Assembly (NCBI GenBank): GCA_024403275.1
Contig: JAKSSD010000002.1
Span: 1-64,000 of the forward strand
Length of the DNA: 64,000 bases
From: Lachnospiraceae bacterium
Lineage (GTDB): Bacteria > Bacillota > Clostridia > Lachnospirales > Lachnospiraceae
Direction: 5' to 3'
Below the pieces are notes generated by a model, which saw only the letters and a program-made list of their open reading frames with translations, had not been told where the DNA came from and did no database searches. Of this stretch, positions 26,713-35,417 are shown one piece after another (within the stretch, counting starts at the first letter, position 1; each line of letters starts with the position of its first letter). The position numbers were made by a program, and so were the translations under genes.

Positions 26713-28197
26713 TTACTTAAAAGGATTCTCTGTTGCATAAAGGTCTCCAGCTGGCTTATTGTAACCAATCTCCTCAACCTCAACTCCGATGTACTTAAAT
26801 ACTTCATAAAGAGCTTTTCCATAGTGACCGAATGCTACTGCACCATGATGTGGATAGTTCTTCTCAATGAGTACGTGTCTGTAGAAACGACCCATTTCCT
26901 TAATAGCGAATACACCGATAGCACCGAATGACTTAGTAGCAACTGGTAAAACTTCACCGTTAGCAATGTAACCACGAAGAATATTATCAGATGTTGACTG
27001 AAGTCTGAAGAATGTGATGTCACCAGGAATGATATCACCTTCAAGTGTACCCTGTGTAACTTCTTCTGGAAGATTTCTAGCCATGATCTTCTGGTATCTC
27101 ATCTCGCAGAATGAAAGCTTCTTTGTATTTGTGTTACCACAATGGAATCCCATGAATGTATCCTTGTGTGTATAATCGAATTTACCTTCGATTGATTCTT
27201 TGTACATATCAGCTGGAACTGAGTTGTTAATATCAAGAAGAGTAACGATATCTTCTGATACACATGTTCCGATGAACTCTGAAAGACATCCGTAGATATC
27301 AACTTCACATGATACAGGAATACCCATACCTGTTAAACGGCTGTTAACGTAGCAAGGAACGCATCCAAACTGTGTCTGGAATGCAGGCCAGCACTTACCA
27401 GCGATTGCAACATATTTTCTGTATCCTCTGTGAGCCTCAACCCAGTCAAGAAGTGTTAATTCATACTGAGCAAGCTTTGAAAGTACTTCTGGCTTCTTGT
27501 TTCCAGCGCCAAGTTCTTCTTCCATCTCTTTGATCTTTGCAGGAATTCTTTCGTCTCCCTCATGCTTCTTGAATGATTCGAAAAGGTCAAGCTCTGAGTT
27601 CTCTTCGATTTCAACACCAAGGTTGTAAAGCTGCTTAATTGGAGCGTTACAAGCAAGGAAGTTAAGTGGTCTAGGACCAAAGCTTATAATCTTAAGGTTA
27701 GCAAGACCATCAACTGCACGTGCAATTGGAAGGAACTCGTTAATCATATCAGCACATTCCTCAGCTGTACCAACTGGGTACTCTGGGATGTAAGCCTTAA
27801 TGTTACGAAGCTTTAAGTTGTAGCTTGCGTTAAGCATACCACAGTAAGCATCTCCACGGCCATCCATAAGGTCAGCCTGTGACTCTTCTGCTGCTGCAAC
27901 GAACATCTTAGGACCTTCGAAGTGCTTAGCAAGTAATGTTTCTGAAATTTCTGGACCAAAGTTTCCAAGATATACGCAAAGTGCGTTACATCCAGCTTTC
28001 TTGATATCTTCAAGAGCCTGAACCATGTGGATTTCACTCTCTACGATACAAATAGGACACTCATAGATGTCATCTGCGTTGTACTTAGCCTTGTAAGCAT
28101 CAACTAATGCCTTTCTTCTATTTACAGAAAGACTTTCTGGGAAGCAGTCACGAGATACTGCTACAATACCAATTTTGATTTTTGGAACGTTGTTCAT
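26713..28197 (-). CDS. L-fucose/L-arabinose isomerase family protein
   Basis: The 494-residue cytoplasmic protein has the FucI/AraA fold: N-terminal Rossmann-like domains with KIGIVAVSRDCFP, and a C-terminal catalytic region with metal-ligand candidates in EVDIYG, LDINNS and GFHCGNTN. Enzymes of the family interconvert aldoses and ketoses (L-fucose/L-fuculose, D-arabinose/D-ribulose, L-arabinose/L-ribulose). Here it is the last gene of an operon with xylulokinase and transketolase, so it probably provides the ketopentose. It is not a XylA-type xylose isomerase, so the true aldose needs testing. AGGAGG precedes the ATG. Confidence 0.82.
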   Translation of the reverse strand: MNNVPKIKIGIVAVSRDCFPESLSVNRRKALVDAYKAKYNADDIYECPICIVESEIHMVQALEDIKKAGCNALCVYLGNFGPEISETLLAKHFEGPKMFVAAAEESQADLMDGRGDAYCGMLNASYNLKLRNIKAYIPEYPVGTAEECADMINEFLPIARAVDGLANLKIISFGPRPLNFLACNAPIKQLYNLGVEIEENSELDLFESFKKHEGDERIPAKIKEMEEELGAGNKKPEVLSKLAQYELTLLDWVEAHRGYRKYVAIAGKCWPAFQTQFGCVPCYVNSRLTGMGIPVSCEVDIYGCLSEFIGTCVSEDIVTLLDINNSVPADMYKESIEGKFDYTHKDTFMGFHCGNTNTKKLSFCEMRYQKIMARNLPEEVTQGTLEGDIIPGDITFFRLQSTSDNILRGYIANGEVLPVATKSFGAIGVFAIKEMGRFYRHVLIEKNYPHHGAVAFGHYGKALYEVFKYIGVEVEEIGYNKPAGDLYATENPFK

Positions 28198-28217
28198 TTA
28201 GTAGTAACCTCCTAATA

Positions 28218-29159
28218 TTATTTTAAAAATTCCTTAACGCCTTCAGTGATGCCTTCTGCATCAAGTTTGAATTTGTGTAAAAGCTGTCCTGCTGTACCTG
28301 ACTCACCAAATACATCCTGAACACCAATCTTCTTGATTGTTGCAACACCTGTTTCAGCAAGTACGTCAGCTACTGCGCTTCCTAAACCACCGATTACAGA
28401 ATGCTCTTCAACTGTAACAACCTTTCCTGTCTTCTTTGCAGAAGCAAGTACTAAGTCTTTATCAAGAGGCTTAATTGTGTGGATATTGATTACTTCTGCA
28501 TCAATTCCGTCTTTTGCAAGAGCTTCAGCTGCTGCAAGAGCTTCACAAACACAAACGCCTGTTGCGATAATTGTAACATCTTTTCCTTCTTTTAAACAGA
28601 TACCTTTACCGATTTCGAACTTGTAATCAGCATTGTCATTAATTACAGGAACTGCTGATCTACCAAATCTCATGTAAACAGGTCCTACATATTCAGCAGC
28701 GGCCTTAACTGCAGCCTTTGCTTCAATATCATCTGAAGGAACAATAACAACCATACCAGGAATTGTTCTCATAAGTGCGATGTCTTCGTTACACTGATGT
28801 GTTGCACCATCTTCACCTACTGTAACACCTGCATGTGTTGCACCGATTTTAACATTTAAATGAGGATATCCAACTGAGTTACGAACCTGCTCAAAAGCAC
28901 GGCCTGCTGCAAACATTGCGAATGATGAGCAGAAAGGAATAATTCCTGTTGTTGAAAGTCCTGCTGCGATACCTACCATGTTTGCTTCTGCAATACCACA
29001 GTCGATATGTCTTTCTGGGAATGCTTTTTTGAATGTACCAGTCTTTGTAGCACCTGCAAGGTCAGCATCCAATACGTAGATTTTATCGTTTAATTTACCA
29101 ACTTCAACAAGAGCGTTACCATAACTCTCTCTTGTTGCAATTTTAACTGTATCTGCCAT
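28218..29159 (-). CDS. Transketolase C-terminal subunit
   Basis: The 313-residue protein carries the pyrimidine-binding and C-terminal domains of transketolase, with GIAEANMVGIAAGL, the region around GATHAGVTVGEDGATHQ and RFGRSAVPV. It must pair with the N-terminal subunit encoded immediately upstream to make an active thiamine-diphosphate enzyme. The ATG at 29157-29159 is used; it starts 1 base after the TAA of the N-terminal subunit, so a longer TTG-initiated version is unnecessary. Split transketolases of this kind are common in Firmicutes sugar operons. Confidence 0.92.
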   Translation of the reverse strand: MADTVKIATRESYGNALVEVGKLNDKIYVLDADLAGATKTGTFKKAFPERHIDCGIAEANMVGIAAGLSTTGIIPFCSSFAMFAAGRAFEQVRNSVGYPHLNVKIGATHAGVTVGEDGATHQCNEDIALMRTIPGMVVIVPSDDIEAKAAVKAAAEYVGPVYMRFGRSAVPVINDNADYKFEIGKGICLKEGKDVTIIATGVCVCEALAAAEALAKDGIDAEVINIHTIKPLDKDLVLASAKKTGKVVTVEEHSVIGGLGSAVADVLAETGVATIKKIGVQDVFGESGTAGQLLHKFKLDAEGITEGVKEFLK

Positions 29160-29160
29160 A

Positions 29161-29982
29161 TTATTTACCAATCCTTTCCAAATCTGCCATAGCTACTGCA
29201 TACTGCTCGTCGTTAGGAGCTGTGCCATGCCATGAAGCCTGATTCTCCATAAATGATACGCCCTTACCCTTTGTTGTCTTAGCAACGATAGCTGTTGGCA
29301 TACCCTTTGTTTCTCTAGCACACTTGAATGCGTCTGCAATCTGCTTGAAATCATGACCATCAATTTCAATTACATTGAAGTTGAAAGCTTTGAATTTATC
29401 TGCGATAGGATATGGTGAACATACGTCTTCAATCTTACCGTCAATCTGAAGTCCATTGTTGTCAACGATTACAACAAGGTTGTCAAGTTTTCTGTGACCA
29501 GCAAACATAGCTGCTTCCCAGATCTGACCTTCCTGAATTTCACCATCACCACAGATAGCGTAAACTCTGTAATCATTTCCTAAAAGCTTTGCTGATAAAG
29601 CCATACCACATGCTGCTGATACGCCCTGTCCAAGTGAACCTGAAGACATATCTACACCAGGTGTTTCCTGCATACATGGATGTCCCTGAAGTCTTGTTCC
29701 AAGCTTACGAAGTGTTTCGAGCTCTTCAACTGGGAAGTATCCTCTGTTTGCAAGTGTTGAATAGAGAGCTGGTGCAACATGACCTTTTGATAATACTACA
29801 CGATCTCTGTTCTCCATTTTTGGGTTAGCTGGATCAATGTTCATCTCTTCAAAGTAGAGATATGTCATAATGTCTGCTACAGACAATGATCCGCCTGGAT
29901 GGCCAGCTTTAGCACTGTGAACTGCTGTTACAATACCTTTTCTGACATCATTGGCCTTTTTCTGAAGTTCCAATTCGTTCAT
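29161..29982 (-). CDS. Transketolase N-terminal subunit
   Basis: The 273-residue subunit binds thiamine diphosphate. The cofactor motif starts at GDGEIQEGQIWEA and ends at IVDNN, with SKGHVAPALY and PGVDMSSGSLGQG as further family marks. Together with the C-terminal subunit it transfers two-carbon units between ketose and aldose phosphates, which connects xylulose 5-phosphate to glycolysis in an organism where this operon makes that sugar. It lies 23 bases downstream of xylulokinase. Confidence 0.92.
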   Translation of the reverse strand: MNELELQKKANDVRKGIVTAVHSAKAGHPGGSLSVADIMTYLYFEEMNIDPANPKMENRDRVVLSKGHVAPALYSTLANRGYFPVEELETLRKLGTRLQGHPCMQETPGVDMSSGSLGQGVSAACGMALSAKLLGNDYRVYAICGDGEIQEGQIWEAAMFAGHRKLDNLVVIVDNNGLQIDGKIEDVCSPYPIADKFKAFNFNVIEIDGHDFKQIADAFKCARETKGMPTAIVAKTTKGKGVSFMENQASWHGTAPNDEQYAVAMADLERIGK

Positions 29983-30005
29983 TAATTTATCTCCTATTTT
30001 CTTAT

Positions 30006-31475
30006 TTATTTGATGAGGTCGAATACTGGCTTACAAGCTGGATAAATAGCCTTGAACTGCTGGTATTTCTCCTCATATTTAGCAACTAATTCTGGATCTG
30101 GTTTCTCAACATCGAGAACCTTAACGATAGCCTTTGCAGCTTCTTCAACTGAAGCATACTCACCACAACCTACTGCTGCAAGCATAGCTCCACCAAGACC
30201 TGGGCCTTCTTCAGAAGTAATTCTTTCTACTTCCATGTTCATGATATTAGTAATCATCTTTCTCCAAAGAGGGCTCTTAGCTCCACCGCCACAAATTCTT
30301 GTCTTAGTAAGTGGAATACCAAGTGATCTTGCTACTTCGATTGAATCTCTTAAACCAAATGCAACACCTTCAAGAACTGCCTGTGTCATGTCTTCTCTAG
30401 TTGAATCCATTGTAAGACCGATAAATGTTCCTCTTGCATCTGGGTTATTGTGAGGTGATCTTTCACCCATAAGATATGGAAGGAAGAATACATGATTCTC
30501 ACCAAGCTTGTTGATGTTTGTCTGCTCTGCAGCATAATCCTTAGTCTTGATGATTTCATCCATCCACCACTTGTTACATGAAGCAGCTGAAAGCATACAT
30601 CCCATTAAATGGAAGTTACCATCTGCATGGTCAAATGAGTGAAGAGCATTATTCTCATCTACACCAAACTTAGCTGATGAAATAAATACTGTACCACTTG
30701 TACCAAGAGAAATGTTACATCCGCCGTCACCAACAACTCCAGTACCAACAGCTGCTGCCGCATTATCACCAGCACCTGCACATACCTTAACGTTATCTGT
30801 AAATCCTAATTCCTTAGCGATTTCTGGCTTAACTGTACCTGTAACTTCATAACTTTCATATAACTTAGGAAGCATTGTCTCATCGATTGAGCAGATTTCA
30901 CACATCTTCTTTGACCACTTCTTATTCTTAACATCAAGAAGAAGCATACCTGAAGCATCTGAATAATCTGTTGAGAATACGCCTGAAAGAACATAAGCGA
31001 TATAGTCCTTTGGAAGCATAATCTTCTTAATCTTTGCAAAATTGTCTGGCTCATTAGCCTTCATCCATAAAATCTTTGGAGCTGTAAATCCAGCAAATGC
31101 GATGTTAGCTGTTTCAGCTGAAAGAACTTCTTTTGTGATTACATTATTAAGGTAATCTGTTTCCTTCTGTGTTCTACCATCGTTCCAAAGAATTGCAGGT
31201 CTAATAACTTCATCGTTCTCATCAAGAACAACAAGACCATGCATCTGTCCACCGAAGCTGATACCAGCAACCTGTGTAGCATCAAAATCCTTAACTAATT
31301 CTTTAAGTCCTTCAAGAACCGCCTTCTTCCAATCTTCTGGCTTCTGCTCAGACCAACCTGGATTTGGGAAGTATAAAGGATACTCCTTAGAAACAGAACT
31401 AACAATTGTTCCGTCCTTTTCCATCATAATCAGCTTTACAGCTGATGTTCCTAAATCAACACCAATGTAGTACAT
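30006..31475 (-). CDS. xylB: Xylulokinase
   Basis: The 489-residue FGGY-family kinase has the phosphate-1 motif VDLGTSAVKLIM at the N-terminus, the substrate-loop segment GGQMHGLVVLD typical of xylulokinases, the catalytic aspartate in AGAGDNAAAAVG and the ATP-binding ICGGGAKSPLWRKM near the C-terminus. It phosphorylates D-xylulose to D-xylulose 5-phosphate in the cytoplasm. FGGY specificity can drift between xylulose, ribulose and fuculose, but the GGQMHG signature favours xylulose. It is the second gene of the operon. Confidence 0.9.
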   Translation of the reverse strand: MYYIGVDLGTSAVKLIMMEKDGTIVSSVSKEYPLYFPNPGWSEQKPEDWKKAVLEGLKELVKDFDATQVAGISFGGQMHGLVVLDENDEVIRPAILWNDGRTQKETDYLNNVITKEVLSAETANIAFAGFTAPKILWMKANEPDNFAKIKKIMLPKDYIAYVLSGVFSTDYSDASGMLLLDVKNKKWSKKMCEICSIDETMLPKLYESYEVTGTVKPEIAKELGFTDNVKVCAGAGDNAAAAVGTGVVGDGGCNISLGTSGTVFISSAKFGVDENNALHSFDHADGNFHLMGCMLSAASCNKWWMDEIIKTKDYAAEQTNINKLGENHVFFLPYLMGERSPHNNPDARGTFIGLTMDSTREDMTQAVLEGVAFGLRDSIEVARSLGIPLTKTRICGGGAKSPLWRKMITNIMNMEVERITSEEGPGLGGAMLAAVGCGEYASVEEAAKAIVKVLDVEKPDPELVAKYEEKYQQFKAIYPACKPVFDLIK

Positions 31476-31495
31476 TGTATTTCTCCTCTTCTATA

Positions 31496-32113
31496 TTATA
31501 ATGTAACGTTTACACCCTTAAGACCATTGAAAGCGCCTTCAATCTTTGCATCTTCATGAGCGATGAGCCACTTGTTAACTGCTGTAAGAAGCTTGTCTTC
31601 CTTTGTTGCGTTTGGCTTGAATGTAAGATCGTAATTTGTTCCCTTTGGAAGAATAACTACGCCCTTGAAACCTTTTTCTTCAACATGACATGGTGCATAG
31701 TGAAGAGTTGTTGCATACATTTCTACTGCAACACCTGCTGGAACAAGGAATGCTTCAATCTTAGATGTGTCATAAGTGAAATCATCTTCAACATCTTCTA
31801 ACTTACCGATAAGAAGAATCATATCGTAAAGAGCAACATTGATTTCTGAATCTCTGTGATATTCACAAGCATTAAGAGCTTTGTTATGACCATTGCACAT
31901 ACCAATCTGAATTGGCATTCCACCATAAAGACTCTCTGAAATAATCTTTGTTGCAGGAGTATTCTCTAAAGCCTCAACTCCAGGGAAATATTCAACTCCT
32001 TCTGCAGGCATTGGAAGAGCCTCAAGATTCTTTAAAATCTCTGAGAAATCAATTCCTTCAATTACTTTTCCGTACTTCTTAAACGATGCATCTGTTACTT
32101 TTTTGATCTCCAT
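31496..32113 (-). CDS. DUF4867 family protein, first gene of the pentose operon
   Basis: The 205-residue soluble protein looks like a cupin-type beta barrel, with conserved-looking H/E residues in EYHRDSEIN and a TLHYAPCHV segment that could bind a metal. I assign it to DUF4867 from overall resemblance. The ATG at 32111-32113 is chosen because AGGAGA lies 8 bases upstream; the longer frame would add 18 residues. Genes of this family often sit beside xylulokinase and isomerase genes, so a role in sugar isomerisation, epimerisation or ring opening is likely but unproven. Confidence 0.7.
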   Translation of the reverse strand: MEIKKVTDASFKKYGKVIEGIDFSEILKNLEALPMPAEGVEYFPGVEALENTPATKIISESLYGGMPIQIGMCNGHNKALNACEYHRDSEINVALYDMILLIGKLEDVEDDFTYDTSKIEAFLVPAGVAVEMYATTLHYAPCHVEEKGFKGVVILPKGTNYDLTFKPNATKEDKLLTAVNKWLIAHEDAKIEGAFNGLKGVNVTL

Positions 32114-32445
32114 TTGTCGTATCTCCTTTAAAAATATTTTTGATAAATATTTTTGGGTATCCCCCAATGTCTAAATGTAAGTTTGCATTAGACTCCCGTT
32201 GTCAACATTGTACTATAAAGCTTTTATTATTTCTATTATTTTCAGCATACAAAATTTGAAAATTTTAATCTTCTGCGCACTTCCACTACTATTATTATAC
32301 ATAAAATATAAATATCTATTGCTTTTTAGTAATATATGTAGAGTTTGTCGGGTATTTTTTGAGAATTTGTCGATTATGTAAGCACCATTTATGTCTTAAA
32401 ATTATATTAGATTCATTTGAAATGAATTTGGGAGGTATTAATTAT
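32114..32445. promoter_or_regulatory. Divergent control region between the pentose operon and the esterase-GH43 gene
   Basis: This 332-base A/T-rich spacer has no gene. It holds a direct repeat GARTTTGTCGR at 32341-32351 and 32363-32373 (22-base period), a palindrome ATTCATTTGAAATGAAT (32411-32427) just before the esterase ribosome binding site, a TTGACA on the minus strand near 32198, and two small leader hairpins upstream of the DUF4867 gene (TTGGG/CCCAA at 32153-32167 and GTCTAAATG/CATTAGAC near 32170-32194). Both transcription units probably start here. Confidence 0.6.
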
Positions 32446-35352
32446 ATGTTAAAAACAGTTATGACTGAAAACGGTGCTGTTCGTGGCTTATCTGGCAACA
32501 ATGCTAGAGTATCTGTTTTCAAAGGTATTCCATTCGCTGCTCCTCCTGTTGGAAAAAACAGATGGAGAGCTCCTCAACCTTGTGAAAACTGGGAAGGTGT
32601 TAGAGATGCTTTTGAATTTGGTCCTATTTCAGTACAGGACCAGCCGGGCGTAGGCACAGATATTTATTGCAGAGAATGGCATGTAGATCCGGATATTCCT
32701 ATGAATGAAGATTGTCTATATCTTAATGTATGGACTAATGCTAAAGGCGATACTGACAATTTACCAGTTCTTGTTTGGTTCTTTGGCGGTGCATTTCAGT
32801 GGGGTTATCCACCAGAAATGGAATTTAATGGTGAAAACATCGCTAAAAGAGGTGTAGTTGTAGTATCAGTTAACTATAGACTAGGCGCTTTAGGATTCCT
32901 TGCTCACCCAGAATTAACTAAAGAAAATCCAGATGCCCCATCAAACTTTGGCATGCTTGACCAGCAGGCTGGTCTTAAGTGGGTTACTAGAAATATTAAA
33001 GCATTTGGTGGTGATCCAAAAAATATTACAATTATGGGTCAGTCAGCAGGTGGCGGAAGCGTATTTAACCATTTAACAAGTAAATCAAGTATTGGGTTAT
33101 TCCAAAAGGCTGTTATTTTAAGTGGAATTATTCGTTTTCCTTATATTGAAGATAAAGTCATTGTTCCAAGAACAATTGAAGAACTTGAGGATGTTGGTAC
33201 TAACTTCTTTGAACTTCTTGGAGTTAAGAATCTCGATGAAGCTAGAGAATTAGACCCATATTTTATTCGTGAAAAGTATGCAGAATTTAGAAATAAAGGC
33301 GATTGGTTTGTTCCATGTATTGACCATGTATTTCTCGAAGATGACCCAATGGTACTCTTCTTAGAAGGCAAACATGCAAATGTACCAATCATGGCCGGTA
33401 ACACCAGTGATGAATTTAAGAATTTTATTATTGCTGATAATGATGAAGACTTTGAAAATAAGGCTCGTGATATATTTGGTGACAAGGCAGACAAATTCCT
33501 TTCATTCCCAGAAGCCCATATTAAAAACGGTAATCAGTATGCCACATGTGACAACCTGGAATGTTCAATTAAATGTGTATTAGCTAAGAATAATGCCAAT
33601 AGCTATTATTATTTATTCAATCCAGATATTCCTGGCTGGGATAACCCAGGTACATTCCATTCAGTAGATTTGTGGTTCTTCTTTGAAACACTCGCTGCTT
33701 GCTGGAGACCATTTGCTGGAAGACATTACGATCTTGCCAGACAAATGTGTACTTATCTTACTAATTTCATTAAGAATGGTGATCCCAACGGTCTTGATGC
33801 TGATGGAAGCAAGCTTCCTAAATGGAACCCTTATTCAACAGGTGGAAAGTATGGTATCGAATTCACCTCTGAGGGCTCAAAGGTATATCAAAAAACATCA
33901 GCATTTGACGATTTCATCACTGATTGGTTTGCATTTAAATGTGATAGAAATAAAAAACAGGCCTTTAACCCATATCTTCCTTCTTGGGAATACATTCCAG
34001 ATGGCGAACCTTATGTATTTGGTGACAGAGTCTATGTTTACGGCTCTCATGATAAATACGGAAGTCATAGTTTCTGTATAAATGATTACGTATGTTACTC
34101 AGCTCCAATTGATGACCTTGGAAATTGGAGATATGAAGGTGTTACATATACAAGACTTGATGATCCAGAAAATGCAGAGAATAAAATGTGCCTCTATGCT
34201 CCAGATGTAACAGTTGGTCCTGATGGCAGATATTATTTATACTATGTACTTGATAAAGTAAATATTGTATCAGTTGCAGTATGTGATACTCCTGCTGGCA
34301 AGTACGAATTCTACGGATATGTTCATTATGAAGATGGTGTTAGACTTGGTGAAAAAGAAGGTGATGAACCTCAATTTGACCCAGGAGTACTCACTATTGA
34401 TGATACAACCTATTTGTTTACAGGTTTCTGTGGACCTGGCGATAAATCAAGATCTGGTGCAATGCTTACTATTCTTGATAAGGATATGCTTACAATTAAG
34501 AAAGCTCCAAGAATCGTTATTCCTGGAAACTGCTATTCTGAAGGCACTGGATTTGAAGGACATTCATTCTTTGAAGCTCCTTCAATTAGAGAGTTTGATG
34601 GCAAATACTACCTTATTTATTCTTCAGAAGTAATGCATGAATTATGTTATGCTATCAGTGATGATATCGATGGAGAATATAAATACGGTGGTGTAATCGT
34701 AAGTAATGCTGATATTGGTATTGACTCTTATAAACCAGCTGATATGCCTACTGCATATGGTGCTAACAATCATGGTAGCTTAATTGAAATTGCCGGTAAG
34801 AGATATATCTTCTATCATAGACAGACTAATAATGACTGGTATGCAAGACAGGGTTGTGTTGAGCCAGTTACATTTAGAGAAGATGGAAGCATTATCCAGA
34901 GCGAAATTACATCCTGCGGTTTAAATGGTGGACCTCTTCGCGATACTGAAGAATATTCTGCTCACATAGCTTGTAATATTTTCAAGGAAGATGATCCAAT
35001 GCCTTATGTTGGCGGACATAATGTGGCAAGAATTACTCAGGATGGTCGTGATGGTGATGAAAATCCAGGTTATATTTTCAATATAGTTCAGGGAACAACT
35101 ATTGGCTTTAAATACTTTGATTTCAAGGGAGTTAAGGAGATTGAAATCGTATCATCTGGTTACGGCCAGGGCGATTTCGAAGTTAGAACTGAACTTAATG
35201 GACCAGTACTTGGAACAATCCATGTAGACTTCTGTACAGTATGGGAAACATATCGAGCTAAATGTCCTATCCCAGATGGAGTATCAGCTCTATATCTCAA
35301 ATACGTTGGTGGCGGCAATCCATCACTTAAATCCTTTAGATTTATTCATTAA
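32446..35352 (+). CDS. Intracellular type-B carboxylesterase fused to GH43 glycosidase and CBM6-like domain
   Basis: The 968-residue protein has no signal peptide. Residues 1-500 are a type-B carboxylesterase with nucleophile S200 in GQSAGG and probable partners E323 (SDEF) and H405 (FHSVDLW). Residues 505-845 are a GH43 five-blade propeller with candidate catalytic residues D519 (IPDGEP), D587 (APDV) and E710 (FFEAPS). Residues 850-968 resemble a CBM6-like beta sandwich. It could remove acetyl or feruloyl groups and then arabinosyl or xylosyl units from imported oligosaccharides. GGGAGG precedes the ATG at 32446; an upstream in-frame start would add 29 implausible residues. Confidence 0.85.
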   Translation: MLKTVMTENGAVRGLSGNNARVSVFKGIPFAAPPVGKNRWRAPQPCENWEGVRDAFEFGPISVQDQPGVGTDIYCREWHVDPDIPMNEDCLYLNVWTNAKGDTDNLPVLVWFFGGAFQWGYPPEMEFNGENIAKRGVVVVSVNYRLGALGFLAHPELTKENPDAPSNFGMLDQQAGLKWVTRNIKAFGGDPKNITIMGQSAGGGSVFNHLTSKSSIGLFQKAVILSGIIRFPYIEDKVIVPRTIEELEDVGTNFFELLGVKNLDEARELDPYFIREKYAEFRNKGDWFVPCIDHVFLEDDPMVLFLEGKHANVPIMAGNTSDEFKNFIIADNDEDFENKARDIFGDKADKFLSFPEAHIKNGNQYATCDNLECSIKCVLAKNNANSYYYLFNPDIPGWDNPGTFHSVDLWFFFETLAACWRPFAGRHYDLARQMCTYLTNFIKNGDPNGLDADGSKLPKWNPYSTGGKYGIEFTSEGSKVYQKTSAFDDFITDWFAFKCDRNKKQAFNPYLPSWEYIPDGEPYVFGDRVYVYGSHDKYGSHSFCINDYVCYSAPIDDLGNWRYEGVTYTRLDDPENAENKMCLYAPDVTVGPDGRYYLYYVLDKVNIVSVAVCDTPAGKYEFYGYVHYEDGVRLGEKEGDEPQFDPGVLTIDDTTYLFTGFCGPGDKSRSGAMLTILDKDMLTIKKAPRIVIPGNCYSEGTGFEGHSFFEAPSIREFDGKYYLIYSSEVMHELCYAISDDIDGEYKYGGVIVSNADIGIDSYKPADMPTAYGANNHGSLIEIAGKRYIFYHRQTNNDWYARQGCVEPVTFREDGSIIQSEITSCGLNGGPLRDTEEYSAHIACNIFKEDDPMPYVGGHNVARITQDGRDGDENPGYIFNIVQGTTIGFKYFDFKGVKEIEIVSSGYGQGDFEVRTELNGPVLGTIHVDFCTVWETYRAKCPIPDGVSALYLKYVGGGNPSLKSFRFIH

Positions 35353-35366
35353 TATATTAAACTTAA

Positions 35367-35405
35367 AAACACCTCAAATGTATATAACTTACATTTGAGG
35401 TGTTT
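35367..35405 (+). terminator. Bidirectional terminator between the esterase-GH43 and laccase-domain genes
   Basis: A perfect 16-bp stem AAACACCTCAAATGTA/TACATTTGAGGTGTTT with a 7-base loop lies between convergent genes. Both sides end in short A or T runs, so it can stop transcripts from either direction. Confidence 0.85.
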
Positions 35406-35417
35406 CATTATCTTCTC

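Noticed and set aside
33141..33494. Minus-strand 117-codon frame inside the esterase domain
   Set aside because: It is Ser-rich, the typical antisense shadow of an A/T-rich coding region, with no recognisable domain and lying opposite conserved esterase sequence.
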